NCBI GenBank assembly: GCA_963924885.1
Contig: CAWUUY010000499.1
Coordinates: 1-11,217 of the forward strand
Reading direction: 5' to 3'
Length of the DNA: 11,217 nt
Source of the DNA: UBA5216 sp963924885
Lineage (GTDB): Bacteria; Pseudomonadota; Gammaproteobacteria; Burkholderiales; SG8-41
Positions within the stretch are counted from its first letter, which is position 1; the number at the start of each line of letters is the position of its first letter. Positions 6,197 through 11,217 of the stretch are shown one piece after another. The notes under the pieces are model-generated. The model searched no databases, had not been told where the DNA came from, and was given only the letters and a program-made list of their open reading frames with translations. The position numbers and the translations under genes were made by a program.

Positions 6197-7288
6197 CTAC
6201 AGCCGCCCTGCTTCCGCCGCAATCGCATCGCCCATCTCGCGCGTGGAGGCCTTGCCGCCCATGTCGCCCGTCAGCACCTTGCCCGCCTTGACGACGTTTT
6301 CAACGGCCTGCTCCATCAAATCCGCCGCTGTCAACGCAGCGGGCAGCTTGTGCTTGCGCCCCAGCCAACCCATCAACATCTGCCCTGACATAATCATCGC
6401 GTACGGGTTGGCAATACCTTTGCCGGCGATGTCCGGCGCGGAGCCATGCGTGGCCTGCGCCATCGCGCGCTCCGGCCCTGCCGATAATCCGGGCGCCAGC
6501 CCCAGGCCGCCCACCAGCGCGGAAGCCGCATCCGACAAAATGTCGCCGAAGGTATTGGTGGTGACGATCACGTCAAACTGCTGCGGCTTCATAATGAGCT
6601 TGGCGGCCATGGTATCGACCAGCACTTCGTTGAACGCCACGTCGGGATATTCCAGCGCTACCTTGCGGCACTCTTCGGCGAACATGCCGCAGGCGAGCTT
6701 GAACACGGTGTCTTTGTGTACAGCGGTAACGATTTTGCGTTGCCGTGTGCGCGCGATGTCGAACGCTGCCCGCGCAATTTTTTGCGAGCCTTGCCGCGTA
6801 ATCACACGGATGCCGATGGTCATGTCGGGCGACGGGCGAAACTCGCCGTAGCCCAGATGCACGTTGCGATCCGGCGGAAACCCTTCGTTGTTCTCGCGCA
6901 CCAGAATCAGATCGACATCTTTGTAAATGCACGGCACGCCGGGACACGATTTCGACGGACGGATATTGGCGAACAAATCGTAATGGCGTCGCAGAATCGG
7001 ATGCGGATTGATCGAGTTCGGGTTGTTTTTCGGATATGCCTGATGGCCGATCGGCCCCAGCACCCAGCCGTCCAGCGTATCGAGCTTTTCCAGCGTGCCC
7101 GGCGGCATGGTGTTGCCGAGTTCATCAAAAGCTTTTTTTCCGATGGGCACCGCATGCCAGTCAATCGCGAGATGGGCTTTCGCCACCGCCGCGCGCATGA
7201 CCTTGATCGTTTCCGGCACGACTTCGAGGCCGATGTCGTCGCCCTCCAGTATGCCTATTTGTAATGCTCGATCCGTTGCCCTGTTCAT
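6197..7288 (-). CDS. Isocitrate/isopropylmalate dehydrogenase family protein (tartrate/homoisocitrate-like), divergent
   Basis: This 363-residue protein belongs to the NAD(P)-dependent beta-decarboxylating dehydrogenases, which oxidise a 2-hydroxy acid bearing a 3-carboxylate. Substrate-binding residues are visible: Arg100/101 and Arg110 in ILRRHYDLFANIRP, Arg131 in VREN, Lys192 in HKDTVFK, Asp225 in VDTMAAK, and Asp249/Asp253 in NTFGDILSDAAS. The cofactor loop is HGSAPDIAGKGIANP at 281-295. Two features are unusual. The N-terminal GDGIGPE motif reads GDDIGLE (16-22). The position seven residues after Arg131, where a catalytic Tyr normally sits, is Pro138 (RENNEGFPPDRN). It is the first gene of the minus-strand cluster, with an extended -10-like sequence upstream and only a weak ribosome site. 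The exact substrate is unknown; it is not simply LeuB or Icd. Confidence 0.9.
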   Translation of the reverse strand: MNRATDRALQIGILEGDDIGLEVVPETIKVMRAAVAKAHLAIDWHAVPIGKKAFDELGNTMPPGTLEKLDTLDGWVLGPIGHQAYPKNNPNSINPHPILRRHYDLFANIRPSKSCPGVPCIYKDVDLILVRENNEGFPPDRNVHLGYGEFRPSPDMTIGIRVITRQGSQKIARAAFDIARTRQRKIVTAVHKDTVFKLACGMFAEECRKVALEYPDVAFNEVLVDTMAAKLIMKPQQFDVIVTTNTFGDILSDAASALVGGLGLAPGLSAGPERAMAQATHGSAPDIAGKGIANPYAMIMSGQMLMGWLGRKHKLPAALTAADLMEQAVENVVKAGKVLTGDMGGKASTREMGDAIAAEAGRL

Positions 7289-7315
7289 ATATGCTCGCGC
7301 CCTGAAAAGGGCCGG

Positions 7316-7324
7316 ATTTTAGCA
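7316..7324 (-). promoter_or_regulatory. Extended -10 promoter element before the dehydrogenase operon
   Basis: The minus strand reads TGCTAAAAT, a TG-N-TAAAAT extended -10 box (5 of 6 in the hexamer). No good -35 box lies 17 bases upstream, which fits extended -10 promoters. Transcription would begin about 20 bases before the ATG at 7288. A short stem, gccct/agggc (7301-7314), lies in the predicted leader. The 80-base gap is shared with the divergent DUF2007 gene. Confidence 0.4.
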
Positions 7325-7368
7325 CGCATGCCCATCACAACCGCTCCGCCCGCAGTTAAGATAGGCGT

Positions 7369-7686
7369 ATGAAGCCTCTGCACAGCGCGCGCCACGCCAC
7401 CGAGGCGCATCTCATCTGCGGCTACTTGGAATCACAGGGCATCCACACGATCGTGCGCGGCGAATTTCTCGCTGGCGGCATCGGCGAACTGCCCGCTGAT
7501 CTTTGCAAGGTGTGGGTGATCGACGACAATGATTACGCGCGCGCCGATGACATGCTGCGGCAGTTTCTCCAGGGCGACGCCGCGCGCGTACACGCGCACG
7601 ATCAGTGGCAATGCGCCGACTGCAACGAAGCACTCGAAGGCCAGTTCACCGCCTGCTGGAACTGCGGCGGTGTGCGGACGACATAA
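7369..7686 (+). CDS. DUF2007-type protein with C-terminal zinc ribbon
   Basis: This is a 105-residue cytoplasmic protein. Residues 1-68 resemble the DUF2007 putative signal-transducing domain: the pattern ARHATEAHLICGYLESQGI at 8-26, with the following VRGEF and KVWVIDDNDYARADDML, is typical of these small beta-alpha-beta modules. The C-terminus carries two Cys pairs, CADC and CWNC (residues 82-97), which should form a zinc ribbon. AAGATAGG sits a few bases before the ATG and can act as a weak ribosome site. It is divergent from the catabolic cluster and precedes the diguanylate cyclase on the same strand. Its molecular role is unknown in the family. Confidence 0.85.
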   Translation: MKPLHSARHATEAHLICGYLESQGIHTIVRGEFLAGGIGELPADLCKVWVIDDNDYARADDMLRQFLQGDAARVHAHDQWQCADCNEALEGQFTACWNCGGVRTT

Positions 7687-7707
7687 TGACCGGGCGCGAT
7701 ACTTATT

Positions 7708-7740
7708 ATAAATTTATGTTTTAAAACAAATACTTATACT
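7708..7740 (+). promoter_or_regulatory. AT-rich shared motif, site B, with two abutting perfect palindromes and a -10-like box
   Basis: The block contains two perfect 10-base palindromes side by side, ATAAATTTAT (7708-7717) and GTTTTAAAAC (7718-7727), then AAATACTTATACT. TATACT (7735-7740) matches the -10 consensus at 5 of 6, with no clear -35 box. The octamer ATACTTAT occurs at 7699-7706 and again at 7730-7737, exactly 31 bases apart (about three helical turns). It lies about 60 bases before the diguanylate cyclase ATG and is a likely promoter/operator region. Related sites are at 2490-2519 and 10240-10254. Confidence 0.5.
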
Positions 7741-7761
7741 ACGATTTTCATCTGTCCGTTT

Positions 7762-7789
7762 CGTGTGGACATAATTGTCGTCCCACACG
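7762..7789 (+). promoter_or_regulatory. Stem-loop in the predicted 5' leader of the diguanylate cyclase gene
   Basis: The arms cgtgtgg (7762-7768) and ccacacg (7783-7789) pair perfectly over 7 bases; two further pairs form past a one-base bulge. The structure ends 13 bases before the ATG at 7803, and no Shine-Dalgarno sequence is visible between them. It may be an mRNA structure affecting translation or a protein-binding site; there is no known match. Confidence 0.35.
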
Positions 7790-7802
7790 CGCAACCGTTC
7801 TC

Positions 7803-8879
7803 ATGCCTCTTTTCAACCTCATCCCCAAAGACAACCCGCAGCAGGCGCATCGCATTCGGCGTTATTTTCTGGCCGTGGGCACGTCGCTGCTAGTGCTCTA
7901 TTTCATGGGCGTGGCTCACATCAACGGCTACATGGAACTGGCCGGGCTGCAATGGGCCACGGTCGGTATGGTGTTTTGCTTTGTCACGTTTTACGCCTTG
8001 TTCCGCTCCGGCGCTAACCTCAAGTTCCGCCATCCCAGTCTAACCGGCGCGCTGATAATGAGCGCATTTGCCGTAACGCTGATCGCCGCATACTACACGC
8101 GCAGCGATGCGCGGGCGGTGTTTCTGCCGGTGCTGCTGATGACCTTTTATTTCGGTATCTACCGGCTCGACACCACGCATATGACCACCATTACGCTGTT
8201 TTGCATCGTGGGCTACGGCCTGATGCTGGCCACGGTCTACGTATTCCACAAAGACAACCTCAACGTGCCGCTGGAAACGCTGCACTGGTGGATATTGTCG
8301 GTGGTGTTGCTGTGGTTCGCACTGATGAGCGGCCATGTCAGCCAGTTACGCAAGGAGCTGTCCGACAGCAAGGCTTCGCTCGAAGTCCTGATTGAACGCG
8401 ACGACCTCACCAGCGTGGGCAATCGCCGTTTTCTCACGCACATGCTGAAACAGGAAAAAAACCGTTGCGACCGCAGCGGCGCGCCGTTTTGCGTCGCCAT
8501 GCTGGATCTGGATTTTTTTAAGAAGGTAAACGACACCTACGGCCACGCGGCAGGCGACAAAGTGCTCAAGGTGTTTTCACTGGTGGCGCAGGACGGCCTG
8601 CGCCGCATCGATTATTTCGAGCGCTACGGCGGCGAGGAGTTCATGCTGATCATGGCCGAAACGCAGATGAAAGGCGCGCGAATCAAGACCGAACGCCTGC
8701 GCAGCAACGTCGAACATACGCGCCACGCCGATGTGGATCCTGGCCTCAAGCAAACCGTCTCCATCGGTCTGGCGGAATACCGGCGCGGCGAAAGCATCGA
8801 GGAAGTGCAGCAGCGCGCCGACAAGGCGCTGTACAGAGTCAAATCCAGCGGACGCAACCGGTTGGAGATTGACGCGTAA
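7803..8879 (+). CDS. Membrane-bound GGDEF diguanylate cyclase
   Basis: This enzyme makes cyclic di-GMP from two GTP at the inner membrane. It has 358 residues. The N-terminal half carries about six hydrophobic segments, near 22-40, 46-68, 82-98, 104-121, 126-148 and 161-178, which I cannot assign to a named sensor domain. A short helical linker (180-198) leads to the GGDEF domain: DDLTSVGNRR at 200-209, the metal/GTP region MLDLDFFKKVNDTYGHAAGD at 233-252, and the catalytic GGEEF at 276-280. The product-inhibition I-site RxxD is present as RRID at 267-270, exactly five residues before GGEEF. All active-site motifs look intact, so it is probably an active, feedback-inhibited cyclase. The ATG at 7803 lacks an obvious ribosome site. 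It is convergent with the flavoprotein gene downstream. Confidence 0.95.
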   Translation: MPLFNLIPKDNPQQAHRIRRYFLAVGTSLLVLYFMGVAHINGYMELAGLQWATVGMVFCFVTFYALFRSGANLKFRHPSLTGALIMSAFAVTLIAAYYTRSDARAVFLPVLLMTFYFGIYRLDTTHMTTITLFCIVGYGLMLATVYVFHKDNLNVPLETLHWWILSVVLLWFALMSGHVSQLRKELSDSKASLEVLIERDDLTSVGNRRFLTHMLKQEKNRCDRSGAPFCVAMLDLDFFKKVNDTYGHAAGDKVLKVFSLVAQDGLRRIDYFERYGGEEFMLIMAETQMKGARIKTERLRSNVEHTRHADVDPGLKQTVSIGLAEYRRGESIEEVQQRADKALYRVKSSGRNRLEIDA

Positions 8880-8959
8880 CGCCAGTAGGTCGCGCGATGC
8901 GGCGTCACTTTGATGGCGTCGCCCGCGCGGAAGTGCAACGTCAGAGCGCCGTCGTGATC
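8876..8959 (-). pseudogene. Degenerate duplicate of the comEC 3' end
   Basis: Read on the minus strand this segment encodes DHDGALTLHFRAGD followed by AIKVTPHRATYWRY. It aligns without gaps to ComEC residues 273-300 of the gene at 10266-11217 (21 of 28 residues identical; DNA 64 of 84 identical, counted by eye against 10317-10400). It has no start codon of its own, continues antisense into the diguanylate cyclase, and almost fills the gap between the two convergent stop codons. The two copies are direct repeats bracketing the flavoprotein gene. It looks like a leftover from a duplication or from a lost second comEC-like gene. Confidence 0.8.
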
Positions 8960-8976
8960 GGCGCATCGATTCGCCG

Positions 8977-10194
8977 CTACACCGCCACCCCCGCCGCATG
9001 CCCCGACGACCACGCCCACTGAAAGTTATAACCGCCGAGCCAGCCCGTAACATCCACCACTTCGCCGATGAAGTATAGGCCAGGCACGCTGCGCGCTTCG
9101 AGTGTTTGCTGTGACAGTGCGTGGGTGTCCACACCGCCGAGGGTCACTTCGGCCTTGGCGTAGCCCAACGTGCCGGAAGGCTGGATGCGCCAGACTTTGA
9201 GGTTGTGCGCAATGGCCTCAAGCACCTCTTTCGACAGATGCGCGAGCGGCTGCGTCCAGCCGTGTAACTCGGCGAAGTTTTGCGCAAAGCGCCGTGGCAA
9301 AAATTCCGCGAGCAACGGGCCGAGCGCCTGTGAATCACGCCGATGCGCGGCCAACCATGCGCCAGCGTCGATCTCGGGCAGCAAATCGAGTGCAAACGCG
9401 CCGCGCCCACCCGCGAACTGCCAAAACGACGACACCTGCAGGATCGACGGCCCCGACCATCCGCGATGGGTAATCAGCGTGGCCTCGCGAAATGATGGCC
9501 ACTGCATGCCACGCGGCACGTCGGCACCCATGGCTATCGCGTCGAACGAGGTGCCGGCCAGTATGCCAAACCGCGCCAGCCATTCGGGCGCAGCGGCCAG
9601 CGGCACCAGCGCGGGCTTGGGTGCCACCACGCCCAAGCCGAATTGCTCCGCAAGCTGCAAACCGAAAGGCGTTGCGCCGATCTTCGGAATCGACAAACCG
9701 CCGGTAGCCACCACCAGCGCACGGGCGCGGTAGCTGCCTTGCGTGGTCACCACATCGAAATATGCGCTGTCCGCCGTCGTGCCGGCGCGTCGCGCCACGT
9801 GCTTCACCGTCACCGGCATCGCCCACTGCACGCCCGCGGCGTCGCATTCGGCTTTGAGCATGGCGATGATCTGCGTGGCGCTGTCATCGCAGAATAACTG
9901 GCCGAGATTTCTTTCGTGATAACGAATGCGATGGCGCTCGATCAGCGCAATGAAATCGCGCTGCGTGTAGCGCGCCAACGCCGAGCGGCAGAAATGCGGA
10001 TTGTTCGAGAGAAACGCCTCGGGACGACTGTCGAGATTCGTAAAATTGCAGCGCCCGCCACCCGAGATACGAATTTTCTCACCCAGTTTGACGGCGTGAT
10101 CGATCAGCAGCACGCGCCGCCCGCGCTTGCCGGCCACGGCAGCACACATCATGCCGGCGGCACCGGCACCCAAAACGATTACGTCAAAATCCAT
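8977..10194 (-). CDS. HI0933/YhiN-family FAD-dependent oxidoreductase (BaiN-like)
   Basis: This is a cytoplasmic flavoprotein with 405 residues, the normal length for the family. The N-terminal FAD-binding Rossmann motif is VIVLGAGAAGMM at 5-16, followed by GRRVLLIDHA. The family signature KLGEKIRISGGGRCNFTN is present near residues 36-53. A second nucleotide motif, ALVVATGGLSIPKIGATPFG, lies in the middle, and the C-terminus has GLYFIGEVVDVTGWLGGYNFQWAWSSG, the conserved FAD-contacting end. Some family members (BaiN) reduce bile-acid intermediates, but most have no known substrate. No clear Shine-Dalgarno sequence precedes the ATG at 10194. It lies 71 bases after comEC on the same strand and is flanked by direct repeats of the comEC tail. 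Confidence 0.93.
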   Translation of the reverse strand: MDFDVIVLGAGAAGMMCAAVAGKRGRRVLLIDHAVKLGEKIRISGGGRCNFTNLDSRPEAFLSNNPHFCRSALARYTQRDFIALIERHRIRYHERNLGQLFCDDSATQIIAMLKAECDAAGVQWAMPVTVKHVARRAGTTADSAYFDVVTTQGSYRARALVVATGGLSIPKIGATPFGLQLAEQFGLGVVAPKPALVPLAAAPEWLARFGILAGTSFDAIAMGADVPRGMQWPSFREATLITHRGWSGPSILQVSSFWQFAGGRGAFALDLLPEIDAGAWLAAHRRDSQALGPLLAEFLPRRFAQNFAELHGWTQPLAHLSKEVLEAIAHNLKVWRIQPSGTLGYAKAEVTLGGVDTHALSQQTLEARSVPGLYFIGEVVDVTGWLGGYNFQWAWSSGHAAGVAV

Positions 10195-10236
10195 ACGGCG
10201 CCCAAAGGAAAGAACTCAAATCCGGGCGCGAATAAT

Positions 10237-10254
10237 ATCATAACTATTTGTTTA
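10237..10254 (-). promoter_or_regulatory. AT-rich shared motif, site C, with -10-like box before the flavoprotein gene
   Basis: The minus strand reads TAAACAAATAGTTATGAT. The core matches site B (AAACAAATACTTAT) at 13 of 14 positions and overlaps TATGAT (10237-10242), which fits the -10 consensus at 5 of 6. It lies about 45 bases before the flavoprotein ATG, in an AT-rich stretch that begins at the end of comEC. No -35 box is evident. Confidence 0.4.
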
Positions 10255-10265
10255 TATTGATATTT

Positions 10266-11217
10266 TCACAACTCATCGGGATCAGGCACCGCATCCCCCA
10301 CCATCGGCGTCTGCCAGTATCTCCGATACGTCGCGCGGTGTGGCGTGACTTTGACCTTCTCACTCGCGCCGAAGTGCAAGGTCAGCGCGCCGTCGCGGTC
10401 GGTGCGATAAATATGGCTGCCGTGCCGCAGGTAACGCTCCTCCACATCGGCGTGCGGGTGGCGAAACCGGTTGCGATAGCCTATCGGATAAATCACGATG
10501 CGCGGATCGACCGCACGGATAAATTCCGGCGTCGATGAGGTTTTACTGCCGTGGTGAGGCACCAGCAACACCTGCGCGCGCAACTGGTCGCGTGACGAGA
10601 CGAGCAACTGCTGTTCGGCTCGCGCTTCGATATCCGCCGGTATCAGCACCGCGCCGCCGCGGGTAGCGATGCGCAGCACGCAGCTGCGGTTATTGTCCTT
10701 GATAGATCCGTCGCCGTAGCTGTCTTGCGAAGGCTGCAGCATGTCAAAACGCACACCGTTCCACGCCCAGCTTTGTCCGGCAAAACATCGCGCGGCGCTG
10801 GCGACCTCGAATAATAAGGGGTCGAGTTCCGGCACCGATGTCAGCAGTTGCGCTACCGGCATCGCCTGCAATATCGACGACGCGCCGCCGTAGTGATCGA
10901 TGTCATCGTGGCTGACGATCATCACATCCAGCGCCTTCACGCCCACGGCGCGCAGATACGGCACGATAGTGCGATTGCCGCTGTCAGCGTGCGGCCCGAA
11001 CGCCGGGCCGGTATCGAACAGCAACGCGTGATCCCGCGTGCGCGCCACCACCGCGAGGCCGTGTCCCACGTCGAGCACGGTGAGTTGCATGTCACCCTCC
11101 GCCAGTGGCGGCGGCACCGCCAGAAACAGCGGCAGGAATCCCGCCAATCCTGCCCAGCGCAGGGGAAATCCACGCGGCAGCAGCAGTATCACCGCGCCTG
11201 CCACCGCCACCGCCACT
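10266..11217 (-). CDS. comEC: ComEC/Rec2 competence protein, C-terminal part (partial, N-terminus outside window)
   Basis: ComEC forms the inner-membrane DNA-uptake channel in natural transformation. Only about the last 316 residues are present; full proteins are about 750-800 residues, and the reading frame stays open to the window end. A hydrophobic stretch (residues 5-36 of the visible part) is the end of the membrane domain. A metallo-beta-lactamase-like domain follows: LTVLDVGHGLAVV at 45-57, LFDTGP at 66-71, DSGNRTIVPYLRAVGV at 78-93, SHDDIDHYGG at 102-111, LIPADIE at 191-197 and VPHHGSKTSS at 219-228. The usual DVGQG reads DVGHG here, and PGDIE reads PADIE. The metal-binding SHxDxDH is intact. 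The C-terminal tail is duplicated at 8876-8959. Confidence 0.92.
   Translation of the reverse strand, partial: VAVAVAGAVILLLPRGFPLRWAGLAGFLPLFLAVPPPLAEGDMQLTVLDVGHGLAVVARTRDHALLFDTGPAFGPHADSGNRTIVPYLRAVGVKALDVMIVSHDDIDHYGGASSILQAMPVAQLLTSVPELDPLLFEVASAARCFAGQSWAWNGVRFDMLQPSQDSYGDGSIKDNNRSCVLRIATRGGAVLIPADIEARAEQQLLVSSRDQLRAQVLLVPHHGSKTSSTPEFIRAVDPRIVIYPIGYRNRFRHPHADVEERYLRHGSHIYRTDRDGALTLHFGASEKVKVTPHRATYRRYWQTPMVGDAVPDPDEL

Noticed and set aside
7300..7316. Hairpin gccct-gaaa-agggc as a terminator for the dehydrogenase side
   Set aside because: It lies in the leader of the first gene, has only 5-base arms, and is on the wrong side to end a transcript.
8624..9019. Minus-strand frame of 131 codons that contains the ComEC-like tail
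   Set aside because: Only the 28-residue ComEC-like stretch is meaningful; the start lies inside the flavoprotein gene in another frame and the end runs antisense through the cyclase, so it is not a gene.

Overview
The window looks like a chromosomal segment of a moderately GC-rich betaproteobacterium, probably Burkholderiales-like. The main clues are a tripartite tricarboxylate transporter (TTT) with two Bug-type binding proteins, an MmgE/PrpD enzyme and GTAGGRTGGG-type inverted repeats. No rRNA, tRNA, CRISPR array, transposase or integrase is visible.

Region 1 (1-7288, all minus strand) is an eight-gene catabolic and uptake cluster. In transcription order it holds an isocitrate/isopropylmalate-type dehydrogenase, a ModA-like binding protein with no signal peptide, a VOC-family protein, an MmgE/PrpD protein, two tandem TctC/Bug binding proteins, TctB, and TctA (cut by the window start). 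The likely logic is capture of an organic acid in the periplasm by the Bug proteins, import by TctAB, and conversion in the cytoplasm by the PrpD-like, VOC and dehydrogenase proteins. The substrate cannot be read from sequence. The dehydrogenase has an altered nucleotide-binding motif and Pro where the family's catalytic Tyr is expected. The cluster is broken by two inverted-repeat elements (1401-1487 and 4988-5059), and a good internal sigma70-like promoter precedes the first Bug gene.

Region 2 (7289-8879, plus strand) starts at a divergent promoter region of 80 bases. It holds a DUF2007/zinc-ribbon protein and a six-helix membrane diguanylate cyclase (GGEEF, with an RxxD I-site). They are separated by 116 bases containing a very AT-rich block with two abutting perfect palindromes and a stem-loop.

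Region 3 (8876-11217, minus strand) holds the C-terminal part of ComEC (cut by the window end) and a HI0933/YhiN-like flavoprotein. The convergent gap behind the flavoprotein gene is almost filled by an 84-base degenerate copy of the 3' end of comEC (64/84 bases identical, no gaps), so two direct repeats bracket the flavoprotein gene.

A second hidden signal is an AT-rich motif with core AARCAAATASTTAT. It occurs three times, each just after one gene's end and just before a same-strand gene (tctC copy 2, the diguanylate cyclase, the flavoprotein). Two of the copies match at 25 of 30 bases. This may be a shared regulatory site or a small dispersed repeat.
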